Assembly: GCA_963995505.1 (NCBI GenBank)
Contig: OZ023181.1
Span: 7,973,487-8,037,486, forward strand
From: Hypericum androsaemum
Taxonomy: Eukaryota > Streptophyta > Magnoliopsida > Malpighiales > Hypericaceae
Length of the DNA: 64,000 bases
Reading direction: 5' to 3'
Numbering within the stretch: the stretch's first letter is position 1; the number at the start of each line of letters is the position of its first letter. Below the pieces are notes generated by a model. The model was not told where the DNA came from. It ran no database searches and was given only the letters and a program-made list of their open reading frames with translations. The translations under genes were made by a program, and so were the position numbers. This document shows, one piece after another, positions 10,778 through 19,190 of the stretch.

Positions 10778-12097
10778 GTGGGAAGCTCGGGCAGCCTCCG
10801 TAACGACATCATTTCCCAGCTATACTACTCTCCCTTGGGCGGTCATTCCGGGCAGCTAGTGACTTACAAGAAGATAAAGAAGTATTTTTATTGGCCCGGC
10901 TTACACACTCAAGTTATCACCTTTGTTACCAATTGTGATACTTGTCAACGTTGCAAGTCAGAACACGTCGTAAGCCCCAGTTTGTTGCAGCCCCTAGCTA
11001 TTCCAGATGGTGTTTGGAAGGACATTTCCATGGACTTCATCGAAGGACTTCCAAAGTCGGGTGGGAAGGATGTCATCCTAGTGGTCATTGACCGCTTCTC
11101 CAAATACGGGCATTTCATCGCCTTGGCACATCCTTACACCGCAATACAAGTAGCACACCTACTTCTCGATAATGTTTTCAAGCTCCACGGATTGCCAAGT
11201 TCAATTGTTTCAGACCGAGACAAGGTGTTTACGAGTAACGTGTGGAAAGAATTATTCTGTTCATTCGGTACCACGCTACACCTCAGTTCAGCTTATCATC
11301 CGCAATCCGATGGTCAAACAGAAAGGTTAAACCAGTGCTTGGAACACTACATGAGAGTGATGTGTTTTCAGCGACCCAGGAAGTGGTTCAAATGGCTTTC
11401 TCTCGCTGAACTTTGGTACAACAGCGCGTATCATTCAGTAATCAAGCACTCTCCATTTGAGGCAGTGTACGGGTATGCTCCGCCTCCCATTCCGGGTCTT
11501 CAAGACGAGCAGCCGTCGGTCGCTGTAGTGGCAAAAGTTTTAACCCGACATGCTCAGATGGTGAGCATCTTAGCGAACTCACTACAACAAGCTCAGAACC
11601 GCATGAAGATGCAAGCTGATAAGAGGCGTAGTGAGCATGAATTTGCTATCAGTGATCAGGTTTTTCTTAAACTCCAGCCTTACAAGCAATCTTCCTTGGC
11701 AATACGTTCTAGTATCAAGCTTGCAGCAAAATTTTTTGGACCGTATCGCGTATTGGAGAGGGTAGGGCCTGTTGCTTATCGATTGGAGTTGCCTCCTACA
11801 TGCTCAATCCATCCGGTGTTCCACGTGTCATTGCTCAAGAAGAGGGTTGGATCGGAAGATGTGGTAGTCAGTTCCCCACCAGTGGCTATGGAGGAGGGCC
11901 TGCTTAAATTGGAGCCCGAAGTCATTCTCGATCGTCGTCTTGTCAAAAGGAACAACCAAGCGGTGGTCCAAGTACTCATCAAATGGGCAAATTTGTATGA
12001 CGATGATGCAACATGGGAAAATTTTCATGCAATTAAGGCCCAATTTCCCGAAGTACAGGCGTTGAATGAAAGAATTCTTGGGACAAGAATTCACTAA
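10778..12097 (+). CDS. gypsy integrase with chromodomain (open reading frame)
   Basis: A 439-codon ORF, the only long uninterrupted pol part. Its N-terminal zinc-binding region contains GGHSGQLVTYKKI and CDTCQRC. The catalytic triad is present: Asp in SMDFIEG (about residue 87), Asp in VSDRDKVF (about 150) and Glu in GQTERLNQ (about 186). A GPYRVLERVGPVAYRLELP segment follows, then a C-terminal chromodomain (EVILDRRLVKRNNQ...VLIKWANLYDDDATWENF), which in chromoviruses directs integration to marked chromatin. Translated alone it has no start context, because upstream pol is broken. It ends 11 bp before the 3' LTR. Confidence 0.88.
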   Translation: MGSSGSLRNDIISQLYYSPLGGHSGQLVTYKKIKKYFYWPGLHTQVITFVTNCDTCQRCKSEHVVSPSLLQPLAIPDGVWKDISMDFIEGLPKSGGKDVILVVIDRFSKYGHFIALAHPYTAIQVAHLLLDNVFKLHGLPSSIVSDRDKVFTSNVWKELFCSFGTTLHLSSAYHPQSDGQTERLNQCLEHYMRVMCFQRPRKWFKWLSLAELWYNSAYHSVIKHSPFEAVYGYAPPPIPGLQDEQPSVAVVAKVLTRHAQMVSILANSLQQAQNRMKMQADKRRSEHEFAISDQVFLKLQPYKQSSLAIRSSIKLAAKFFGPYRVLERVGPVAYRLELPPTCSIHPVFHVSLLKKRVGSEDVVVSSPPVAMEEGLLKLEPEVILDRRLVKRNNQAVVQVLIKWANLYDDDATWENFHAIKAQFPEVQALNERILGTRIH

Positions 12098-12108
12098 GGG
12101 AGGACGAA

Positions 12109-12457
12109 TGTCACGATCCCATTGGTCACCGCTAGTTAGTGGGTTGTTATTTTCCATTATCACGTAATCATGTTAGTGGGTTGTTATTTAATTTCCCTAA
12201 AGACAAGCTACTAGTTAGCTGCACGTGTCTAGTCGACGTGTCTAGTCGTGGGGTTGAAGGTGGAGAGTGTTCCCCGACATCCTCGTTAGCTGTTATTGGT
12301 GCAAGTAGTATTTAATCATGTATTCAATCCTTGTAAGATATGAAATTATTAATCAATCTCTTATTCCCCCACCACTTTCTCTCTCTCCCCCTATTCTTCT
12401 TCTCCTCTCGTCTCAAATTCTTTCTCGCTCGACACTCTTTTCTACCAAACTATGACA
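12109..12457 (+). repeat. gypsy 3' LTR
   Basis: 349 bp, matching 6998-7350 with a few substitutions and a 4-bp shorter CT tract. Confidence 0.92.
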
Positions 12458-12722
12458 GTCCACACTAATGGTGTTTGAATTAAAGTTTTTAAGATAATTT
12501 TTGAGAAAATTATGTTTTTAGATGATGTTTGAGACAATGAATATTTATGACTTACGATTAAATTAATAAAAGTTTATGTTAAGTTTATTTTTCTTAGTTA
12601 TTTCTATAATTTTATCTATTTGGTGGGATCTTACAATCCGTGTCACGATCCTTTGATCTACGATTTTTTTATACCCAAACGATCCTTAGTGGGATCCCGA
12701 TTTTGACAACCTTGGTCATAAT

Positions 12723-13710
12723 GTTCCTGATAGACTAATTTGGAAATTTTTCAAGGATGGTTGCTACTCTGTCAAGAGAGGATAGCCATGCTCTTAAATC
12801 AAATTTGTTGTCTGCTTTTGCTGGAACCCAGGCTAGTTTTAGTAGTCCTCCCTTTGATCTTGGCATTTGGAATGATGGTTGGGAACTTAAGCTCGCTAAA
12901 AAAATAAAGGTTTCATTTGGAGACTTGTTTAGAATGAGATTCTAACTGCTAAAAATTTACACAGGAGGCACCGACACTCATTGATGTTAGCACTATCTGT
13001 AATATATTCCTGGAATCTATCATGCATTTGATGTTTGAATGTTCCCATGCAAGAGCAACTTGGTTGGCAAGGCCTTTTAACTGCAGAATTCCAACTTTTG
13101 AGTAGTGTGCATTTGGTTCTATATGCTATGTACCTCTGTTGGCATATTTGGATTGCTAGAAAAAAATTCATCTTTGAAGGTCTGAGGATTGTTTCTAGTC
13201 ATACTATTATGCTTGGTGATGATGATTGCCATAAATTTTCGTAGGCCTTGATTCCTCAAACTGAAGTTAGACATATACCATCTTCATGGACTGCCCTGTA
13301 GCGGGAGCCATGAAGCTCAACTGCGATGCCTCATGGACGAATTCCCAACCTCAAGTAGGCGTTTTCGTAATTGCAAGAGACAATCAAGACCTTATTCTAA
13401 AAGGTCAGACGTTACTTTTGTCTGCGAGTTTAGTATGTTGTCAACATAGTTTCCAACCACTTCAGCAGCTCGACTATTATCATCGACACAGATTGTCCGC
13501 TCGCCTCTCTTTTTTGTCTATTGTTGATCCGGTTATTGATTACGAGGTAGATCTTCTTGTAATAGATATTAGGCAAGCTCTAAGTCTATTACCTTGATGT
13601 TCTGTTAAGCATATTCCTAGGACTATTAATCGACTTGTGGATTAGCTTAGTATAGATGTAGACTCTATTAATTAGTTTGGGATTGGGATTTATCCCATCC
13701 GGAAGAACTT
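12723..13710 (+). pseudogene. LINE ORF2 relic, 3' part (zf-RVT and RNase H regions)
   Basis: Continues the LINE from 6472 after the hAT insertion. DRLIWKFFKDGCYSVKRG (about 12731-12784) is the block before the zf-RVT region. An RNase H-like start is at 13286-13597 (MKLNCDASWTN, where the Asp is catalytic in the family; FVIARDNQDLILKG). The end reads SVKHIPRTINRLVD (about 13600-13640), as in plant LINE RNase H. Stops and frameshifts occur throughout. It ends where the minus-strand retroposon with about 17-bp TSD is inserted. Confidence 0.75.
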
Positions 13711-14649
13711 TTTTTTAGCGGTAAAACTAAATTACATATATTACGTCAGAAAATTCAAAAATTAGAATTACAAGAATGAAAGCAAATATATAGATAATAA
13801 AGTTAGACAATAACATAAAACAATGGATGGTGGACATAGTGCAAAAGAACCTCAAAGGCATCGTGAAAAAGATAAAATTCATGGCTATAATATTAGCTAA
13901 GAGAACCAATAGCATCTCCAAAGAGAAAAGAAAAACCAAACCAATGCACACATATGAGACCTTCGTTATATCCCAGGCATACCTGAAGAAAGGCCAGACG
14001 AATCTAACCAAGATCGAAATAGCCATGAGCCTGTAAAAGATAGACACTAACACCCGAATAAAGCATAAAGTTGAATTGAAAAAATACAGACATAACACAA
14101 AATAAGCATAAATAAACACATTAGAATAAACTACAAGCTGGGGGGTGGTCACTATAGACCACCCCCGACGGAACTCAAGCGGAGCCCACACTGGCTAGTT
14201 GTAGGTGGGACTAGGAACTTCGGTAGACCTCTAGGGAGGTAGGAAGAAGAAGGGCGACGGCCTGGGCGCACCTACCGGTGGATGCCGATATGGCTAGGAC
14301 TAAACGATGGCTGACAACCTGAGCACTAATCCAATAGCCTCCAAGAGAGTCATTGAAAGATTGAGTGAGCGGTCGGATCTGAAACCTTGAAGTTGTGACT
14401 CTTCTGGAGCGAAATATGGAAAGAGGAGGTCGAAGGTGAGGTAGTAGAGGGCAGAGGAGGATGTGCTAGATTAGGAGGAGAGGAAGAGGGGAAGAACTAT
14501 AGAGGGGGAGGGCGGAGGAGGTCGGGCGGCGGAATTTTAGGAGAAGATTAAAAATCCTAGGTTTAGAAAAAGAAGAGAGAACTCTCACAAGAGAGAGAAA
14601 CCTCTCTCTAAATTTTTTAGGAGAGAGAGTGATGTACAAGTACCTTCTG
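13711..14649 (-). mobile_element. Short reverse-oriented non-LTR retroposon
   Basis: Flanked by imperfect direct repeats CCCATCCGGAAGAACTT (13695-13711) and CCCATTCGGAAGAATTT (about 14651-14667), of the length made by LINE machinery. A T-tract directly after the left repeat (13710-13718) is a poly(A) tail in reverse. The right end, the 5' end on the minus strand, is CTCTCT/GAGAGA-rich and GC-rich like LINE leaders. The 154-codon minus ORF (13727-14191) is hydrophobic, without recognisable LINE domains. Probably an internally deleted LINE or a LINE-mobilised derivative. Confidence 0.6.
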
Positions 14650-14667
14650 TCCCATTCGGAAGAATTT

Positions 14668-15016
14668 GATGTACTCTTTTTTGCAGATTTTTAGACGTAA
14701 TATAAGTATGTAGATTTTATTCCTAAAAAAGAGAGAAGATAAGGAGAGCTTCTTTTTTTTTTTAGAACAGAGCTTATCAATGTAAAACCGGATTGTTGGA
14801 AAGTGCCCATACTGTTGACAGAAAAGAAGTGTCCATACTTTTGCTTTAAATGGAGCGGAGGCAGCTCACGACGGCAGTATTTTAATTAGTTTTGGATCCC
14901 AAAACAAAGGGGGTTGGCACGGTCCGTGCAATAAAAACCTCAGTTATTTCCCCAACAACCATTTTATGCTTCTTGCTGTCCACATACAGGCAGAAATAGT
15001 GAGAAGTTCTGAGAAA
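14668..15016. other. Non-coding stretch
   Basis: No gene seen. The last 8 bases (CTGAGAAA) are the left target-site copy of the following MITE. Confidence 0.4.
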
Positions 15017-15439
15017 CATTGTTTTCAAGAAGGATTAGTGGGTCAAAAAATATGGTCAGAATGCCAACCTTGCGAACCGAAGATTTTTCGGTTGGATCGG
15101 AAAAGTGACCCAGAAAATCCCGGTTCGTTAGGTTTTGGGCAAAAAAGTAAAAAATTGAGCATAAACTTACCAAATTTTGCCATTTTCTTTCTGATTTTCA
15201 ACCCTAAAATTTAAAAAACTTCCCTAAAACATGTATTTGATTCTATTTGTGCATGTATTTTATTAATTTTGGAGGTGTGAGTGTAATTACATATACGACT
15301 ATACATATATAATTTTTTAAAAATATTTTTTTATTTTAAAAAAGGTCTGGTCCGACCGGTAGTTCAACCAATCGGACCGGTTGACCCAGAGTTCGGAAGA
15401 AAATTCAGATTGAGCTCCGGGTCGTTTTTGAAAACAATG
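15017..15439. mobile_element. hAT-type MITE, copy A
   Basis: 423-bp coding-free element with terminal inverted repeat CATTGTTTTCAA (right-end complement 15428-15439). It is flanked by 8-bp target sites CTGAGAAA (15009-15016) and CTGAGAAC (15440-15447), with one mismatch. Subterminal parts are rich in CCGGTTCG and GGTCNGACC-type motifs. A second copy lies at 62373-62813. Confidence 0.82.
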
Positions 15440-15447
15440 CTGAGAAC

Positions 15448-16592
15448 TGAAATTTAAGAGAGACTTTTTTTTTCTTTTAGAAAACTTCTTTGCTTGTAAA
15501 AACTATGGAACGTGGTAGTGCCCACCATTGTTGTGACGTGGCACACCTCCTCATTTATTAATCATGTTAGAAATATGTAAGGTGTAAATTTTGCTCAAAG
15601 GGTATGAGATTATTTTTCAAAAGTAGTTACAGATTCAAGTCTTACATTTAGAAAAAATATATATTATTAGGAGAATTATATTTTTAAAATCTCGGCAATT
15701 TTCAAATATGAATATCAGAAATTCACTATAAAAAATGGCGTTATTTCCTTTTTTCTTGAAGAATGTGATGTTGACTCTTGATTTACAAACTTGATTGTTT
15801 CCTTTCCTACATAAGGATGAACAATGAATTCTTAATTTTCTAGTTTTATGGTTTTTATATTTTTTTTTAGAAAAATAGTAAACTTTTTAATATGATAATT
15901 TTGACGTTTTGAATCATTTATATTGTTTTTTATAACTCAATATGATCATTTCAATTATCTAACTGTCTTTAACTCTTTCTGTTTTAGGAAAATTTGATTT
16001 TATCTTGTAACTACCTTAAATGTCTAAATCAAAGCAGCAGCACATCTTGAAATTTTTTAACCCCATCAACCTGTTTGATTATCAATCTCGGAGTAGTCGA
16101 GTTGACAATACTCCTATACGATGCTCTCGGAAAATTCTCTTGTGATCTGGCAAAATGCTTAGGAGTAAATAGAATGGAGAGTTCGAGAACATCATTAGGT
16201 GGCAATTCGTGAGGCACGGTATAATGATCAAGGCATGTACACACTTAGACGAAGACGTGCTTCAAAATGATGCAACAATTTTGACATTAGGTCATAGGCG
16301 AATAGTTGCCATTGGAGATTTTTTTTTAAGCACCTTATGTACCATTACTCTTTGTAATTCTATTAAAAATATATTGAATTCTACTTATTCAAAAAAAATT
16401 CCTATTAGAAGAGGATGTTGACGTCAAATCTCTTTCATTTGTTCACACACTCAATAACCCTACACAATGACATCAACCTAACAATTTATCTAACAACTAA
16501 TTTGTCTAACAACCTCCAACTAAAAAAATGATATAAATCACAAGATACAACGACATTCGATCCCCAAAAAAATCAATAATTAAAAAAATAAG
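15448..16592. other. AT-rich non-coding stretch
   Basis: No supportable gene; the short ORFs at 16029-16244 (-) and 16209-16421 (+) show no family features. Confidence 0.4.
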
Positions 16593-16593
16593 T

Positions 16594-16614
16594 CTGTGTG
16601 TGTATGTGTGTGTG
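16594..16614. repeat. (TG)n microsatellite
   Basis: About ten TG units with one TA interruption, ending in the first bases of the copia-derivative LTR. Confidence 0.85.
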
Positions 16615-16896
16615 TTGGGATGGCGAGAAATATGAAAGACTTATTTCATATTCCTATTCCTATTTTGACTAGGTTTTGGACTCCTAATTTGACCTAGATA
16701 GGTTACTTGTACACCAAGGGTTTGTCTCTATATAAAGACATGTTACCCTAGGTTTTTTGTATGGCTTTGTGGCTCGGAAACTCATCAATAAAAGTTATCC
16801 TTTCTCTCCGTGGACGTAGGCATTAGGCCGAACCACGTTATCTCTTGTGTCCGTATTCTTTGCGCATTTTGTTCTCTAGTTGCTGAATTCTTAACA
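16613..16896 (+). repeat. copia-derivative 5' LTR
   Basis: 284 bp, highly similar to 18271-18554, with a TATA-like box and an AATAAAA signal (about 16789). Confidence 0.88.
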
Positions 16897-16916
16897 ATTG
16901 GTATCAAGAGCTTGGG

Positions 16917-17537
16917 TTGGAGGATGACGGACGGCGCGAAACTCTTGTGAAGTTCGATGGTTCTTCGAATTTTGGGTTATGGCAAAGGCATGTCAAGGAT
17001 CTCCTCGTGCAACAAGGGATGGTCATCGCGCTCTCGGAGAAGAAGCCCGAGAAGATGAAGGAGCAAGAGTGGAAGGAGATGGAGGCCAAGGCGGTAGCAA
17101 AGATTCGCTTGTACTTGGCGGATGATGAGGAGCCACCAGCTGGGTTGTGGAAGAGGATCCAGGTCAGAGTCAAAGAACTTCAATGGAAGTGGTTTCAAGT
17201 GCGGAGAAGGGCACATGAAGGGGACTATCCAGGACGAACTAGGGATCAAGACAACAAGGAGGGATCGGCATCCACAACCATGGCCACATATTCAGATGGG
17301 TCGGATGGTGACTGGCTTTCTGTCTTATCAAGTCTAATACATCCTGGTAATCTCTTTTCATTAGGGACCTTGGATTATAATAGTGATAGTTATAAAGGTA
17401 TGCTAATGAAGGTGGAGAAGGATGCGATGGTAGGGATGAAGGGTGAAAGGAAATACCTACAAGTTAGTGGAGAACATTATTGTAGGTGGAGTCACATCAA
17501 TGGGTCTGATGAAGTGAAAAAAGTTCAGGTCATATGA
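16917..17537 (+). pseudogene. copia gag to gag-pre-integrase remnant (TNT1-94-like)
   Basis: A 206-codon ORF. Residues 9-60 match copia gag (VKFDGSSNFGLWQRHVKDLL; KKPEKMKEQEW; AKAVAKIRLYLADD). It then jumps to a worn zinc-knuckle-like FKCGEGHMKG in another frame (about 17190-17225). The tail HPGNLFSLGTLDYNSDSYKG resembles the region between protease and integrase of TNT1-94-type elements. No catalytic DSG is left. It looks like the fusion left by a large internal deletion. Confidence 0.75.
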
Positions 17538-18255
17538 GGTTAGTTCGTACGAGGGAGCAAAGGCTTGACATAGATGGTTTGAGTGTAGTTGGGATTCACA
17601 AAGACATGGATAGCAAGCTATGGTTGTTTTGTGGAGGCATGGTTGGCAAGGAACCATGGTTGTCTCAGAGAAGCATTGTTAGCTGGGTCCTGCTATGGTT
17701 GTCTAAAGAGACGTGCACGTCAAAGGTATTGGGTAGGTTTTGCATGGGGAATGCGAAGCCGTTGGTAGCACCACGGGCGAATCGGGTATCTCACTCAAGG
17801 CCGAACGGTGGAGTTCGTGGCATGTCGAGGGTTCTACTTAGTAGAATAAAAAGTTGCCCTTTGTATGCTATGGCATGTAGCATTGGTATGAGGCAAGAAG
17901 GTCCAGCGGAGAAGCAGTTCGAGGTTGTGGAGCATGGGGCTGACCGACAAATAGAGGACGCGTCTATTGGTCGCAAAGTTATTTCAGTAAGTGGACTTGC
18001 TAGTTGGGGTTCAATGGAGATTGCAGAGAATAGGCCAAGCAAGCAGAGGGCTTACTCCATGTGATTGAACAGAAAAAGGTGGTGAGAAAGTTGAGATGGT
18101 ATTATTGATGGCAGTTATCTATGGTCCGAGATAGAATCGGTGGAGTCGGATTGGTTTTGCAAGATCTCATGGTTCTTCATGGGGCGGTGTTTTGTCAAGG
18201 TGGAGTTTGTTGAAGTTCGGGTAGAGCTTCATGGTTCTTCCACGAGATGATTTCT
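17538..18255 (+). other. Copia-derivative interior without recognisable pol
   Basis: Contains an ORF (17534-18064) without RT, RNase H or integrase motifs. It is probably scrambled internal sequence kept between the deletion point and the 3' LTR. Confidence 0.45.
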
Positions 18256-18270
18256 CACCAAGGTGGAGAT

Positions 18271-18550
18271 TGTTGGAATGGCGAGAAATAGGAAAGAGTT
18301 ATTTCATATTTCTATTCCTATTCTGACTAGGTTTTGGACTCCTAATCTGACCTAGATAGTTTACTTGTACACTAAGAGTTTGTCTCTATATAAAGACATG
18401 TTACCCTAGGTTTTTTGTATGGCTTTATGGCTCGAAAACTCATCAATAAAAATTCTCCTTTCTCTCCATGGATGTAGGCATTAGGCCGAACTACGTAAAC
18501 TCTTGTGTCCGTGTTCTTTGCGCGTTTTGTTCTCTAGTTGCTGAATTTCT

Positions 18551-18554
<4 letters not shown>
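18271..18554 (+). repeat. copia-derivative 3' LTR
   Basis: 284 bp; its last bases CTAACA run directly into the (TA)n tract. Confidence 0.88.

Positions 18555-18638
<84 letters not shown>
18555..18638. repeat. (TA)n microsatellite, about 42 units
   Basis: 84 bp of uninterrupted AT dinucleotides. An ORF crossing it (18468-18659) is an artefact. Confidence 0.98.
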
Positions 18639-18640
<2 letters not shown>

Positions 18641-19190
18641 CATTTTTAGCATAAAATAGATATGTATCTAATTTTTTCGGTGAATTGATAAAATCAATCT
18701 TTGTGCAGCTCCATCTAGGCTACTCTATCAATAATATTCTGCTAAGTTTCGTATACGCCAACAAAAACTTACATCACCTAGTGATGGATTTTCATAGTTT
18801 AACTAAAAAATCTCGAATTTGCACCTTTGAGAACATGTCAGTGTTAATATTTATTAGAAAAACTTTATCATCTTTCAAAATCTTATTCAACTCTGATCTA
18901 AATTAGTTGATCTAGTGAGTATATCAATACATATTATTAAAAAATCGACATGGTTCATGTTATTTATTTTGAAGAGCAGTATCCTTGAATGATGCCTTAC
19001 CAAACTCTAAAACCTCATAAATGGAGCCTGTCTTTCGGCCTTTTCTAAGACCTTCTCTTCCCTCTATAAGTTCACTCCATTACGTTGCCATGAATAGAGA
19101 GTCAGATATAGCTAAGTGCCATCACCTAGCAAGTGGTCCATTTATTTCCGAAAGAAATCTCGAGAAAAGAAACCGAGCTAGAGATTGGAA
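18639..19190 (+). promoter_or_regulatory. Upstream region and probable 5' UTR of the alcohol dehydrogenase gene
   Basis: Non-coding. A TATA-like CTCTATAAG at about 19062-19070 lies about 120 bp before the start codon and could be the core promoter. The upstream ATG at 19021 opens an ORF in a different frame and shows no conservation. Confidence 0.35.

Larger units (their letters stand above)
6998..12457 (+). mobile_element. Ty3/gypsy chromodomain retrotransposon (chromovirus), non-functional
   Basis: A 5.46-kb full-length element: LTRs 6998-7350 and 12109-12457 begin TGTCA and end TGACA, with 5-bp TSD GTCCA (6993-6997 and 12458-12462). The PBS matches initiator Met-tRNA (7352-7364) and the PPT is AAGGGAGGACGA (about 12096-12107). 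Domain order gag, protease, RT, RNase H, integrase, chromodomain is diagnostic of plant chromoviruses; the small size and short LTRs fit a Reina-like lineage, which is an inference. By eye the LTRs differ at only about 6-8 substitutions plus one 4-bp CT indel, so the insertion is fairly recent. Coding is broken by several frameshifts, stops and a 220-bp duplication. Confidence 0.93.
6473..12714 (+). mobile_element. hAT-superfamily element, later split by a gypsy insertion
   Basis: Terminal inverted repeat CAAGGTTGTCA at 6473-6483, with its complement at 12704-12714, flanked by a perfect 8-bp TSD GTCATAAT (6465-6472 and 12715-12722). Its own DNA is only 6473-6997 plus 12463-12714 (about 780 bp); the rest is the nested gypsy element. 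A transposase C-terminus relic lies at about 6630-6930. It sits inside the LINE relic. Confidence 0.88.
16613..18554 (+). mobile_element. Ty1/copia deletion derivative, no pol
   Basis: Two 284-bp LTRs (16613-16896 and 18271-18554) start TGTTGG and end TAACA. The PBS TGGTATCAAGAGC (16899-16911) follows the left LTR and the PPT CAAGGTGGAGAT (18259-18270) precedes the right one. Both LTRs hold a TATATAAAG promoter-like box (about 16729 and about 18387). The 1.37-kb interior keeps gag and a little of the protease/gag-pre-integrase region; RT, RNase H and integrase are absent. No TSD: the left flank is (TG)n and the right flank (TA)n, so the target repeats were probably erased by microsatellite change. 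Confidence 0.88.

Noticed and set aside
13727..14191. 154-codon hydrophobic minus ORF as a membrane protein gene
   Set aside because: AT-rich random composition inside a retroposon; a similar hydrophobic artefact occurs in its relative near 5189-5551.
16029..16244. 71-codon minus ORF as a small gene
   Set aside because: No recognised motif, no start or promoter context, isolated in repeat-rich DNA.
18468..18659. ORF with long Ile-Tyr run
   Set aside because: Translation of the (TA)n microsatellite.
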